From: Desulfocicer vacuolatum DSM 3385
GTDB taxonomy: Bacteria; Desulfobacterota; Desulfobacteria; Desulfobacterales; Desulfobacteraceae
Assembly: GCF_900176365.1 (NCBI RefSeq)
Contig: NZ_FWXY01000015.1
Span: 62,001-126,000 of the forward strand
Reading direction: 5' to 3'
Length of the DNA stretch: 64,000 nucleotides
Below the pieces are notes generated by a model. The model was given only the letters and a program-made list of their open reading frames with translations, made no database searches and was not told the origin of the DNA. This document shows, piece after piece, positions 36,554 to 45,691 of the stretch. Both the position numbers and the translations under genes were made by a program. The stretch's first letter is position 1, and the number at the start of each line of letters is the position of its first letter.

Positions 36554-37522
36554 TTATGTGGATTCCATATCTTGTCTCGCAACTTCAGTGCCAGACGTCA
36601 GCGCCATTACTGAACAACATGTGGGGTGATAGGAGATGCTCAGGCCGTACTCCTTTGCCAGGCAAACAGCTTCCTCAGAAGGGATGGCCATGCGATTGAC
36701 CCCTGCATCAATGGCCAGGGTTTCCATCAACCGATTGCCCCGTTCCCGGGCACATCCCAGCGATATTGGGGTTTTTGGCATGGCAAAGCGTGTATCTGCT
36801 ATTATTTCTGCCACCTCCTCGGCTTTTGGCATTTTCCATGATTTTTTCCACTCTGCGCCCAGGGCCATGACCGAAACAATAACAACCAGGGGCGTATTGA
36901 ACCGGGACACGATATTAATCGCTTCCCTCTCCCCCTTGATCCGGCCGTAATCCAGTCCACAAACGATATGGGGGATGATATCGATTCCTGCATTTGCCAG
37001 GGCTTCCAATGTGTTGACAATTTTGGATACCCCAAAGGGCAGGCCGTAAATCCGCTCATATGTTCCATCATCACCAATCACGTCAACCAAAGCCTGATCA
37101 ACACCGGCAGCTTTTAAACCCAGGGCCGAATCAGTATCTATGATGCCGCTGTGAACTGAAACAAAAAGTCCGGTCTCTTTTTTAATTGTTTCAATAGCCG
37201 GTGCAAACCGATCCCAGGGAAGCCGACCTTTGGCATCACAGCCGCCGCTGATCAGAATCCCGTGATTTCCCTTTTCGGCAAGGACCATTGCCTTTTCCAA
37301 CAATTTTGAAGGGCTCGTTGCCCCAATCATTGACTCAAGCAGTTTTCCTTTGCAATGATCGCATTGAAGCGAGCACGCTTTGCCGGTAATGGACATGGCC
37401 GGGTATTTCCCTGCCACCCCCTCATAATGAAACATCCCCGGAATATGGAACGAAATACTGGGCCCCAGGAATTTCCAGGACAGTTTCCTTGCAGATCTTA
37501 ATTTTTCAGTCAGATGTGGCAT
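36554..37522 (-). CDS. Radical SAM protein, LipS1-like candidate
   Basis: This 322-residue protein has the CxxxCxxC cluster motif CSLQCDHC near residue 55, GILISGGCDAKGRLPWD after it, and a C-terminal cysteine-rich end (SYHPTCCSV). The overall pattern is of the biotin/lipoyl synthase branch. The start at 37522 follows AAGGATTATC and overlaps the end of the flavoprotein gene by 17 bases, so the two are coupled. The frame is open further upstream inside the flavoprotein gene, but that part is only a shadow. Together with the radical SAM gene at 33493-34536 it fits the two-protein LipS1/LipS2 lipoyl synthase. The assignment is by context. Confidence 0.65.
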   Translation of the reverse strand: MPHLTEKLRSARKLSWKFLGPSISFHIPGMFHYEGVAGKYPAMSITGKACSLQCDHCKGKLLESMIGATSPSKLLEKAMVLAEKGNHGILISGGCDAKGRLPWDRFAPAIETIKKETGLFVSVHSGIIDTDSALGLKAAGVDQALVDVIGDDGTYERIYGLPFGVSKIVNTLEALANAGIDIIPHIVCGLDYGRIKGEREAINIVSRFNTPLVVIVSVMALGAEWKKSWKMPKAEEVAEIIADTRFAMPKTPISLGCARERGNRLMETLAIDAGVNRMAIPSEEAVCLAKEYGLSISYHPTCCSVMALTSGTEVARQDMEST

Positions 37523-38579
37523 GATAATCCTTAAAAGCGACCCAGCACCGTTCCATGATATCTTCCAGGCGGTTCCAGTTTTCTTCCATATAGACCCGAC
37601 GTGAATTGGCAAGAACAAGGGTGCGCTCAAATTGCCCCCGCCACTCTTTTTCATACTCGTTAAGCAGCCCGTTATCATCAGCCTTTACTGCCCGGGCCGC
37701 CCATTTGCCGGCCATTTTGCCGCAAATCACAGCCTGGGGAATACCGGCACCGGTAATGGCATGGGTCTGTCCGGCTGCATCCCCAACAAGCATCATATTG
37801 TCACGGACCACCTTTCTCGGCGGTCCCGCCGGTATCCATCCTGCGCAGGGTCTTCGTAGCCCCTCTGCGATTTTTCCCTCTTTGTCAAGTTCATGAATCA
37901 GATAATTCAGCATTTTCCCCAATTTACTTCGATTGCCGCGTGTGGTTGCAAGTCCGACATTGGCATACTTACCTTTGGGGAAAAACCATCCATAGCCACC
38001 GTAAAATAACGGATCAAAATAAATTTCCGTGGCATTTATCGGAGCATTCAGTTTAACCTGCTTTTGAATTCCGGCCATGAGATGTGTGTTCTGGGCCCCC
38101 ATCCACCGGGCTGTTATTGAAAGGGGGCCGTCAGCTCCGATAATAACCGACGGATTAATAATTTCTTCCGGCCCGTTTTTATGTTTTATGATGACAGCGC
38201 CTTTCTCCATCCGGATCACCCGGGCAGCGGTCAAAAGGTTTGCCCCGGCCTTTATAGCTGTTTTTGCCAACGACTGGTCAAAAAGGTCTCGGTGAATCAT
38301 ATATCCCAAAGCATCTGTCTTTTTCACAAGACGCCTGCGATAAAACGTTTTCATGGACCGGACGGTCTGAACAATAATATCCGGATCCAGATTGACTTCT
38401 CCGAGCAGCTGGGCAGGGATATACTCAGCACACTGAACAGGTTGCCCTATAATGGTGCGTTGATCAACCACCAGCACATCGGCACCGTTCACGGCAGCAG
38501 TCATGGCCGCAGAAGATCCGGCCGGTCCAGCACCGATGATCAGGATATCGCATACTTGTTTGCTAATCGAAGTCCCCAT
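37506..38579 (-). CDS. NAD(P)/FAD-dependent oxidoreductase, geranylgeranyl-reductase family (LipT-like)
   Basis: This 357-residue flavoprotein has the FAD-binding start DILIIGAGPAGSSAA, a PVQCAEYIP segment with a conserved Cys, the second dinucleotide-related motif IGADGPLS and the FAD-binding end LVGDAAGQTHAITGAGI. Members of this family placed beside lipS1/lipS2 and lipoate ligase genes have been named LipT and proposed to supply electrons for lipoate assembly. Here it lies between a lipoate ligase and a radical SAM gene, with a 17-base overlap into the latter. Function in lipoate assembly is therefore well supported by context, not by sequence alone. Confidence 0.72.
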   Translation of the reverse strand: MGTSISKQVCDILIIGAGPAGSSAAMTAAVNGADVLVVDQRTIIGQPVQCAEYIPAQLLGEVNLDPDIIVQTVRSMKTFYRRRLVKKTDALGYMIHRDLFDQSLAKTAIKAGANLLTAARVIRMEKGAVIIKHKNGPEEIINPSVIIGADGPLSITARWMGAQNTHLMAGIQKQVKLNAPINATEIYFDPLFYGGYGWFFPKGKYANVGLATTRGNRSKLGKMLNYLIHELDKEGKIAEGLRRPCAGWIPAGPPRKVVRDNMMLVGDAAGQTHAITGAGIPQAVICGKMAGKWAARAVKADDNGLLNEYEKEWRGQFERTLVLANSRRVYMEENWNRLEDIMERCWVAFKDYHATSD

Positions 38580-38658
38580 TTATCCTCTTCAATTTTGAAT
38601 TATTGCCTTGGAAGGCAGACATTTTAAAACATAGTTTAAAAGTTCATCTAACACACAT

Positions 38659-39765
38659 CTAATTGCAGTGCTCAAGGGGTATCCCGGATTTGGTGATGGA
38701 GATCTGCTCAAAGGCCAGCTCAAGGGGCTTGATAAAGTCCACGGCAGTCATACCGGGTATCCGGATTTTGCCTTGGTCGAAGAATTGGCAGATCTCTTGT
38801 TTGATATGTTCCCTGTCCAGGCGCATCCCCCTGAGCTGGGATTCAAGATCAAAAAGTGCACTGGATGGAAAAGAGAGAAAATCCCCTGTGATATAAATAT
38901 CTTTCAACCGCTGTTTGAGCAGATTCACCACCAGCGTAAGTCGAATAAGGCCGGCGCTGCATTTATAAATTCCCTGAAAGGCTTCACGTTTGTGATACTG
39001 GGGTTTGACCTGGTCTATCCAGCTTCTGGACTGATAATAGGGCAATTTTTTCTGAAAAAGCAGCTTTTCGTCATCTGTCAGCCCGCCAGCTACCAACTTG
39101 ATTTTCAGGTGCCTTTCAAAGCCACGACAGATAGCGGTCTTTATTTCCTCCGGTGTCGGCGTGTACCCCAGTTCCCACTTCAGGCAGGTGACCCGCTCTT
39201 TTACAGAATCAATTTCCTTGTCCCTTAATTTTTCCACCGGAATTTTAAGGCTTTTGAGCATGGTATCAACATCAAAATCTGTCAACAAAGAACCGTGGAA
39301 CAAAAAAGCGCCCTCGGATTCCGTGCCTCCGGTACCGGATATTTTCCTGCCGTTGATCTCAATATCGTTTCTGGGCCTGAAGCAGGCCCTCACACCGAGC
39401 ATGTCCAAGGCCGTGACAACCGGTTCGCAAAGTATGCTGAACAGTTTGTCCGTAACAAAGGACTGGTTAAAAAACTGTTTATCACAGATCACTTCCCATC
39501 CGATCTGACTTTCATCAAAAAAGATGGCTCCCCCACCGGTAATCCTGCGGTTGATCTCTATGCCTTTTTCACGGCAGTATCCAGTTCTGATCTCCTCTGA
39601 AACGGATTGATGAAAACCAACCAAAACGGAACGGGGTGCAAATTGAAGAAAATGCACTGTATTCGGCGATCGGCCTTTCCCCTTAAGCTCAAGCAGGGCG
39701 TCATCAAGAGCCATATTTTCGGCCGCCGTCATCGGGGGCGTATCGAGCAATCTCCATGTTTTCAT
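38659..39765 (-). CDS. Lipoate-protein ligase (catalytic plus accessory domain)
   Basis: This 368-residue enzyme attaches lipoate or octanoate to a carrier lysine using ATP. The catalytic domain shows RRITGGGAIFFD near residue 75 and NDIEINGRKISGTG near residue 130, which form the lipoyl-AMP site, including the usual lysine in GRKISG. The last 110 residues (from LIRLTLVVNLLKQRLKDIY) form the accessory domain found in full LplA or as separate LplB. It ends 19 bases upstream of nothing else on its strand than the carrier gene before it: the GcvH-like gene stops just ahead (18-base gap). The obvious partner is that carrier. Confidence 0.88.
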   Translation of the reverse strand: MKTWRLLDTPPMTAAENMALDDALLELKGKGRSPNTVHFLQFAPRSVLVGFHQSVSEEIRTGYCREKGIEINRRITGGGAIFFDESQIGWEVICDKQFFNQSFVTDKLFSILCEPVVTALDMLGVRACFRPRNDIEINGRKISGTGGTESEGAFLFHGSLLTDFDVDTMLKSLKIPVEKLRDKEIDSVKERVTCLKWELGYTPTPEEIKTAICRGFERHLKIKLVAGGLTDDEKLLFQKKLPYYQSRSWIDQVKPQYHKREAFQGIYKCSAGLIRLTLVVNLLKQRLKDIYITGDFLSFPSSALFDLESQLRGMRLDREHIKQEICQFFDQGKIRIPGMTAVDFIKPLELAFEQISITKSGIPLEHCN

Positions 39766-39783
39766 GCTTCAGCCCTCTTATCC

Positions 39784-40206
39784 CTATTCTTTTACAAATT
39801 TTTCTATTTCTTCGAGCATCCATGACTCTATGGCATCAGGTCCGTGAATCAGATTTTCCAATTCCCCCATATCGTTTGGTTGGATTTTAAACATCCAGCC
39901 CTTACCGTAACAGTCTTCGTTGATCAAGCCGGGGTTGACTTCAAGCTCCTGGTTGGATACTGCAATTTTACCATTCACCGGGGCATACACCTTGCCAAGC
40001 CATTTTCCCGATTCAACCTGGGAAAATTTTTTGCCTGCTTTCAACTTTTTACCTTCAAAGGGAAGCTGGACAAAAACAACTTCTCCTGCCATCTTCTGGG
40101 CAAAATCATTCATCCCCATCACCAAAAGATCCCCTTCAACCTTTACCCAGTAATGATTGGGTTCATAATATAACTCTTCGGGCAGTGTGTAATCTTTAAT
40201 TTCCAT
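39784..40206 (-). CDS. GcvH-like lipoyl carrier protein (LbpA-like)
   Basis: This 140-residue protein is a GcvH-fold carrier. The lipoylation lysine is K68 in VESGKWLGKVYAPVNG, matching the ES-x-K pattern of GcvH. The N-terminal part (HYWVKVEGDLLVMGMNDFAQ) also fits. No gcvP or gcvT gene is in the window, so glycine cleavage is unlikely for this copy. It is instead between a CCG iron-sulfur protein and a lipoate ligase. The same neighbourhood, carrier plus Hdr-type protein plus LipS/LipT/ligase, defines LbpA proteins of the sulfur-oxidising sHdr system. The name LbpA-like is given on that ground. Confidence 0.82.
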   Translation of the reverse strand: MEIKDYTLPEELYYEPNHYWVKVEGDLLVMGMNDFAQKMAGEVVFVQLPFEGKKLKAGKKFSQVESGKWLGKVYAPVNGKIAVSNQELEVNPGLINEDCYGKGWMFKIQPNDMGELENLIHGPDAIESWMLEEIEKFVKE

Positions 40207-40305
40207 GTTCCTCTCCTTTGTATCGGTTTAATAAACATCCAGATCATCTTGCACTATTTACGATAAAATTCCTGATCAGGTATCCCCCTGATTTTGAATC
40301 TTGGG

Positions 40306-41487
40306 TTAATCGGCAAGATTCTGTGCTATGAGTTCGGTGATATCCATAACATCCAAAGATACTTTGTTTCTTTTCACATAGGTATTAATAGTCCTGACAC
40401 ACTGCTGGCAGGCAGACAGCAGAACCGATGCACCTGTTTGCTCAATCTCGTCAACTTTTTGTTTTGCAATACCGCTGGAAAGGGCGGCGTCGATCATCTC
40501 AAGATTTCCACCACCGCCGCAGCATTGACAGGCGCTTTTGTTACGGGGCAGCTCTTTTAATCGGATGCCGGGAATCGCTTTGATCACATTCCTTGGCGCG
40601 TCATAAACGCCAGCCCCCCTTCCAAGGTCACAGGGATCGTGGTAGGTGACGGTAATATCCAGGCTGTTAATGGAAATTTTCTCCTCTTTGATCAGTTGCT
40701 CCATGTATTCCGTTACATGGTATAACTTGAATTCATCCGGATAATATTCCAACCACATCTGATAACAGGACGGACAGGCAAAAATCACCGTGTCAGCCCC
40801 TTTTTTTCTGATTGATTCAATATTGTGACGGATATACTTTCCAATGTGCTCTTTAAGACCAGCGCCGATCAGGGGAAAGCCGCAGCACCACTCCTCTTCA
40901 CCCAGCAGGGTAAAAGAGATACCCGCCTTGTCAAGAATCTTAACCGTGGCCATGGGTATTTTCTGGGCCATGGGAAAATAAGAGGAAACGCAGCCGGTAA
41001 AATAAACGACATCGGCACTCTCCCTGATATAACAGTCATCCGGGGCATCCTGCATATCCTCAACCCAGTCGGCCCGCTCCTCATTATCTTCATCAAAGAC
41101 ATTGTGACTCTCCCCAAGGTTGTCCCGAATCATGTTCACTTTTTCAGGGCAGGCATCCCTTTGAACAAGATGTTCCCTGAGGGATATCCACAACTCTTTT
41201 AATTCAATTCCGGCAGGACAAACCTCCTGGCATTTGCCGCACAGCGTACACCGGTAGACTGTATCTGCAAATTCCGTCAAGGCTTCGCTGGTCAATGCAT
41301 TATTTTTATACAACCATTTAAGTGGACCATTTTCCGATCGAAAAATTTTTTTCAACTGATCAAGACGGTAAACGCCGGATAGGCAGATCTCATTGCTTGA
41401 CAATACTGCCGGGCAGATCTCGGCGCATTGCAAACAACCGGTACAGGCTTCCATCTGTAATTTTTCTTTGATATTAAAGTGTGCCAC
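40306..41487 (-). CDS. Iron-sulfur CCG-domain protein, HdrD/DsrK/TmcB-like
   Basis: This 393-residue cytoplasmic protein begins with two [4Fe-4S] motifs, CTGCLQCAEICP and CTLCGKCQEVCP, followed by two CCG domains: GCVSS...EEWCCGFP...CPSC and DPCDLG...CQCCGGGG...CQQC. In HdrB/HdrD and DsrK such domains hold the noncubane or special cluster that reduces or oxidises disulfides. It lies between the multihaem/b-type cytochrome gene (gap about 120 bases, containing an R1 copy) and the lipoyl carrier gene. A thiol-disulfide reaction with the carrier's lipoyl group, with electrons exchanged with the cytochrome, is the natural hypothesis. Confidence 0.85.
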   Translation of the reverse strand: MAHFNIKEKLQMEACTGCLQCAEICPAVLSSNEICLSGVYRLDQLKKIFRSENGPLKWLYKNNALTSEALTEFADTVYRCTLCGKCQEVCPAGIELKELWISLREHLVQRDACPEKVNMIRDNLGESHNVFDEDNEERADWVEDMQDAPDDCYIRESADVVYFTGCVSSYFPMAQKIPMATVKILDKAGISFTLLGEEEWCCGFPLIGAGLKEHIGKYIRHNIESIRKKGADTVIFACPSCYQMWLEYYPDEFKLYHVTEYMEQLIKEEKISINSLDITVTYHDPCDLGRGAGVYDAPRNVIKAIPGIRLKELPRNKSACQCCGGGGNLEMIDAALSSGIAKQKVDEIEQTGASVLLSACQQCVRTINTYVKRNKVSLDVMDITELIAQNLAD

Positions 41488-41519
41488 AGCAATTATTCTC
41501 TTTTTTATGATACGTTATT

Positions 41520-41615
41520 CATATGAACCATGTTTAAAACCAACGGGTGACTTTCATGCCCTGCCGGGGAAAGAATCCGGGTAAAAGCAACCCGGCCTGC
41601 CCATGGCGGTTATTG
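41520..41615 (+). repeat. R1 dispersed repeat, diverged copy overlapping the cytochrome stop codon
   Basis: CATATGAACCATG at the left and TGCCCATGGCGGTTATTG at the right match the two ends of R1; the middle is diverged. The TAA stop of the minus-strand cytochrome gene (41610-41612) lies within the right end motif. Confidence 0.5.
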
Positions 41616-43346
41616 GGGCGGCCGCCTGTTATGACCCTTTTTTGAATTTGCAGTGATGGCCAGGGCCAGCGGCACCAAAACAATGTGGCGCAGACGGCTG
41701 AAGGGAAGATATACCACCAAGCATCCTGTAAGAATTGCATGGGCATACCATATCCAGCCATAGATTACGGTAAAATCGACATCTGGGAGTATCCAGCCGA
41801 TGAAATACCCGACCAATGCATATTCGGCACCTGGAGGACTCCCGGTCATGGCAATACGTAATCCCTCCAAAACAAAACCGACAACGATCAGACCACCAAG
41901 GAGAATAAACGCTGGCCAATCAAGCTTTGGAAAACCATCAAAGTTGATATGTTTCATTTTTGAATGCTTTAGAAAAACAAAAAGAATCAACCCGAGGAGC
42001 ATCATGCACCCGGTCACATCAAATACCAATGCCGTTATACTGTCATTTTTGTTCAGCATAAAAGAGAGGCCACCCCATTGAGATTCCCATGAAGATGCTG
42101 CAAGGGCAAAAAGCCCCCAGAAAAACCGGAATAGAAAGGCATGGAAAATCAGGCTGTGAATCATCCATCTGGCTCTGGATCTCAAAAAGAGGCGGCGTTG
42201 AAAAAGCCCTTCAACAATCATCACTTTGATCATATCCTTGATTCCGGAACCTTTGGTGTGCCCATGGTCCTGTTGCCCTTGTTGCCCGGCAAGCCGGGAG
42301 CCGGTAAACAAATAAGTACCCAGAACCGCAATACCCAATGCAAAAAGAATGAGCGTTATCATTGAAACCGTATCCTCTACAGACAGCGTTGCTGAATGGC
42401 AAGGCATGCAAAAAACCCCTTTTGCAGGAAGAATATGTGCAGCGGCGCCCACTGAGTTTCCACGAAAATGGCATCGACTGCAGGATGTTTCATCGTCGGG
42501 CAAAGCCATATGATGCACCTGGGTTTCTGACGATTTAACTGTTTTTCCCAAGATTTGACCTGTTAAACCGTCCCTGACGGCCCATGCGCCTTCAAGGTGG
42601 CAGGCCTCGCAGGAAACCGTTACGTGGGGGTCACGGATTGTTTTTTTATTATGGGATAGATGGCATGTTTTACAATCTGCTGTGGGTTGCCCGGCATGGT
42701 TGAACCCGGCAGAAAAGGGATGACAAGTCAGGCAGGACATTTCAGAATGGGGCGTGGAGGAATAGGCCGGGACGTCAATAACCGGATGATGCCCTGTTTT
42801 ACCGTCCGTTCCATGACAATAAAAACAGAGATCCTGAACCATGGCCGCCCTTTTATCGGTTCCCTTGATCGGAATCAAATGACATTCTGCACAGACCGCC
42901 TCTTGTGCAGCAACCGGGGGAAGATCCGTCTGGACTTCATGACAAACGGCACATTTTTCAGAGACAGGCGCTGAAAAATCTATATTTTCACTGCCGGATG
43001 ACATTGTGGTATGGGGATCATGACACTGGATACAGCTGCTGTCCTCTTTGGACACTTTACCTGTCCCATTTCCGTGGTTCCCGCTTTCCAGTTCTTCCAG
43101 AGCACTGTCATGACAGTCAACACACTGTTCAACATTAAAAAAGGCATGGACTGTTTTATTAACACTTCCCGGGTCAGGATGGTCACCGGTGCCGGTTTTG
43201 TCTTGATGGCACTCCAGGCAGTCCATCTGCCCATGAACCGAAGTATGAAATCTTTCATGGTCAATTAACCAAGATGCCGAAACCTCCAAGGAGGGGATAA
43301 TGAAAAACGCACCTAACAGTGCAATGGATGTGATGAACCGTCTCAT
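41610..43346 (-). CDS. Multihaem cytochrome c fused to a NarI/DsrM-like cytochrome b domain
   Basis: This 578-residue protein has a signal sequence (residues 1-24), then eleven CxxCH haem-c motifs (for example CLECH, CVDCH, CIQCH, CAVCH, CAECH, CFYCH, CLTCH, CKTCH, CEACH, CSRCH, CMPCH) in the periplasmic half, followed from about residue 330 by a membrane part with five or six helices and histidines typical of the NarI/DsrM gamma-type cytochrome b (HSLIFHAFLFRFFW, WYAHAILTG). It could pass electrons between the quinone pool and periplasmic haems, and to the adjacent CCG protein. The fusion recalls Tmc, Hmc or DsrMJ complexes with the c and b parts joined. The C-terminus ends within an R1 repeat. 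Confidence 0.85.
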   Translation of the reverse strand: MRRFITSIALLGAFFIIPSLEVSASWLIDHERFHTSVHGQMDCLECHQDKTGTGDHPDPGSVNKTVHAFFNVEQCVDCHDSALEELESGNHGNGTGKVSKEDSSCIQCHDPHTTMSSGSENIDFSAPVSEKCAVCHEVQTDLPPVAAQEAVCAECHLIPIKGTDKRAAMVQDLCFYCHGTDGKTGHHPVIDVPAYSSTPHSEMSCLTCHPFSAGFNHAGQPTADCKTCHLSHNKKTIRDPHVTVSCEACHLEGAWAVRDGLTGQILGKTVKSSETQVHHMALPDDETSCSRCHFRGNSVGAAAHILPAKGVFCMPCHSATLSVEDTVSMITLILFALGIAVLGTYLFTGSRLAGQQGQQDHGHTKGSGIKDMIKVMIVEGLFQRRLFLRSRARWMIHSLIFHAFLFRFFWGLFALAASSWESQWGGLSFMLNKNDSITALVFDVTGCMMLLGLILFVFLKHSKMKHINFDGFPKLDWPAFILLGGLIVVGFVLEGLRIAMTGSPPGAEYALVGYFIGWILPDVDFTVIYGWIWYAHAILTGCLVVYLPFSRLRHIVLVPLALAITANSKKGHNRRPPQ

Positions 43347-43599
43347 AGTTAAAATTCTGCCTATTTCGCGTTTTTGATATAAGAACCTTTAAAACCGCAC
43401 TGGCGTTTTTATCTCTGGTACAGGCATAACCCAGGATATATGCCAGGCCTGTGTGGCTATGCCGAAGGACCTATCAGAGGTTAAAAATCCAGTTTATGCT
43501 CTTTTTATCAACCGGGGTGCTGTCTCGAACACCCTTCCGGGTATGTGGCCGTCATGAACCCCGGTTTAATAAAAGAGAGGCTTTTTCAGTAATTGTCGA

Positions 43600-44571
43600 C
43601 TATTCCAAAATAGCTTTAATCGCCTCAACAATCCTATTTTCGCTGGGTATATACTCTGCTTCAAGTCCGGCTGCAAAAGGAACAGGACAAAACGGTGCAG
43701 CAACGCGTTTAATGGGTGCGTCAAGGTAATCAAACGCCTTTTCTGCAACCATAGCCGCGATTTCAGCACCGGATCCAGCAAACGCAACCTCTTCGTGTAC
43801 GATTACCAGTCGCTGGGTCTTTTTTACCGATGTGAGGATCGCCTCTTCATCAAGGGGAAGAAGGCTCCTTGGATCAAGAACTTCAACACTGACGCCGTCT
43901 GAAGCCATTTTTTCGGCCACCATCAGCGCTTTACCGACCATCTGACCTGTTGCCACAACAGTGACATCCGAACCTTCCCGCTTGATGTCAGCTTTTCCAA
44001 TGGGTATGGTGTACGCTTCTGTCGGCACCTCCCCCTCTGATGCATAGAGAGCCTTGTTTTCCAGAAATACAACCGGATTGTCATCCTGGATGGCTGAGGC
44101 CAAAAGACCCTTTGCATCGTAAGGCGTGCTGGGGTACACCACCTTCAAACCGGGAATATGCATGAACCAGGCTTCCAGTGACTGGGAGTGCTGTGCAGCA
44201 GCACCGACCCCGCCACCGGTTGCAGCTCTCAATACCAGCGGAATTTTGACTTTACCACCGAACATATAACGCATTTTTGCTGCCTGGTTGAACAATTGAT
44301 CCATGCAGACCCCGATAAAATCCACGAACATCAGTTCAACAACAGGTCTGCAGCCCACGGCAGCAGCACCTACGGCAGCACCAAGATACCCACCTTCCGA
44401 AATCGGGGTATCCAGAACCCGGTTCTCTCCAAACCGATCCTTTAAGCCTCCGGTTACACCTAAAACCCCACCGGCACAGTTGTCTATACCTAAAACAAGC
44501 ACATCCGGATCCCGTTCCATTTCAAGCACGATGGTCTGATTAATAGCCTCGGCTAATTTCATAGTTGCCAT
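43600..44571 (-). CDS. 2-oxoacid/acetoin dehydrogenase E1 component, beta subunit
   Basis: This 323-residue protein is the transketolase-fold beta subunit of a thiamine-diphosphate E1 enzyme. It has the family start MKLAEAINQTIVLEMERDP, the DTPISEGGYLGAAVGAA segment with the ThDP-activating Glu, and the C-terminal HEEVAFAGSGAEIAA. ATG at 44571 is chosen because GAAAGGAAGG precedes it. It follows the alpha subunit gene by about 85 bases. With AcoA-like alpha it most resembles acetoin dehydrogenase; branched-chain or pyruvate dehydrogenase activity is possible. A 253-base gap without a gene separates it from the cytochrome gene. Confidence 0.88.
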   Translation of the reverse strand: MATMKLAEAINQTIVLEMERDPDVLVLGIDNCAGGVLGVTGGLKDRFGENRVLDTPISEGGYLGAAVGAAAVGCRPVVELMFVDFIGVCMDQLFNQAAKMRYMFGGKVKIPLVLRAATGGGVGAAAQHSQSLEAWFMHIPGLKVVYPSTPYDAKGLLASAIQDDNPVVFLENKALYASEGEVPTEAYTIPIGKADIKREGSDVTVVATGQMVGKALMVAEKMASDGVSVEVLDPRSLLPLDEEAILTSVKKTQRLVIVHEEVAFAGSGAEIAAMVAEKAFDYLDAPIKRVAAPFCPVPFAAGLEAEYIPSENRIVEAIKAILE

Positions 44572-44657
44572 TGATTTGTCCTTCCTTTCATTCATTCACG
44601 CACGCACACGGCGCTTGTGGAATTTGTAAGTTTGAGCAAAACTAAACGAACCGTCTG

Positions 44658-45623
44658 TTATGCATACACATCCTTCATAAGCTCGGAAATATCAGGGGCA
44701 GGACTCTCTTTTGCATACTCAACCGCTTTTTCAATTTCATCCTGAATCTCTTGTCTGATACTGTCCAGGGTATTCTGATCAGCGATGTCTTCATCCAACA
44801 GTCTCTTTTCGAATCTCAAAATAGGATCTTTATCCGCGCTCTGCCATGATGCCCTTTCCTCTTCGGACCTGTATGTTTCCGGGTCACCAACATAATGCCC
44901 CTTGATGCGATAGGTATTGCATTCGATCATGGTCGGCCCCTTTCCCTCCCTGGCACTTTTTACGGCCTCCTGGGTGGCCTCATAGACAGCCAGGACATCA
45001 TTTCCGTCCACAACCACACTGGGGATGCGATACCCTTCAGCACGTTCGGAAACCAACCTGCAGCATTGATGATCGGCCTGATGTGTAAACTCTGCAAAAC
45101 AATTGTTTTCTATGACAAAAATGACCGGCAGCTTCCAAATGGAAGCAAGGTTTAGCGCTTCATGCACGGTTCCCTGGTTGGAGGCACCGTCTCCGAAAAA
45201 ACTGACACTGACATTATCGTTGCCCTTATATTTAGATGCCAAACCAGCCCCGACAGCGATTGGCGGTCCGGCGCCGACAATACCGTTGGCGCCAAGTATT
45301 CCCAGTTCCAGATCCGCAATGTGCATGGATCCACCCTTACCCTTGCAATAGCCGGTTTTTTTTGCAAACAGCTCGGCCATCATCAAATCGGTTTTTCCCC
45401 CTTTGGCAATCAGGTGGCCGTGACCGCGGTGAGTACTGGTAATGTAATCTGAAATCTTAAGCGCGGAACACACACCCGTTGCAACAGCCTCCTCACCAAT
45501 GTACAGGTGAACAAAACCCGAGATGTTTCCGGTCAGAACAAGCTCCTCCAGTTTCTCCTCAAATTTTCTGATACGCAACATGGTTGCGAACATGCCAACC
45601 TTTTCTTCATTGGAAAGATTCAT
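44658..45623 (-). CDS. 2-oxoacid/acetoin dehydrogenase E1 component, alpha subunit
   Basis: This 321-residue protein carries the thiamine diphosphate motif GDGASNQGTVHEALNLA...IENN and the substrate-side segment THRGHGHLIAKG and GGSMHIADLELGILGANGIV. These match the AcoA type, which together with AcoB cleaves acetoin to acetaldehyde and acetyl-CoA with the E2/E3 subunits. The neighbouring E2, E3, lipA and lipB genes make a full complex. The nearby BudC-like SDR and zinc dehydrogenase also fit acetoin or butanediol metabolism. The exact substrate is not fixed by sequence. Confidence 0.88.
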   Translation of the reverse strand: MNLSNEEKVGMFATMLRIRKFEEKLEELVLTGNISGFVHLYIGEEAVATGVCSALKISDYITSTHRGHGHLIAKGGKTDLMMAELFAKKTGYCKGKGGSMHIADLELGILGANGIVGAGPPIAVGAGLASKYKGNDNVSVSFFGDGASNQGTVHEALNLASIWKLPVIFVIENNCFAEFTHQADHQCCRLVSERAEGYRIPSVVVDGNDVLAVYEATQEAVKSAREGKGPTMIECNTYRIKGHYVGDPETYRSEEERASWQSADKDPILRFEKRLLDEDIADQNTLDSIRQEIQDEIEKAVEYAKESPAPDISELMKDVYA

Positions 45624-45691
45624 TAACGTAACCTCTCTTTCTGTTTTAAGTGATTCAGAAGTTCTCTCCTGAACCCGTATTAAATTTTATT

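Noticed and set aside
36554-37678. The full 374-residue frame of the LipS1-like gene
   Set aside because: The first 52 codons overlap the flavoprotein gene; ATG at 37522 has a ribosome-binding site and the homology starts after it.
39784-40206. Glycine cleavage system H protein as the sole reading of the GcvH-like gene
   Set aside because: No gcvP or gcvT gene is nearby and the neighbours are a CCG protein and lipoate ligase; the fold is the same, but the context favours an LbpA-type role.
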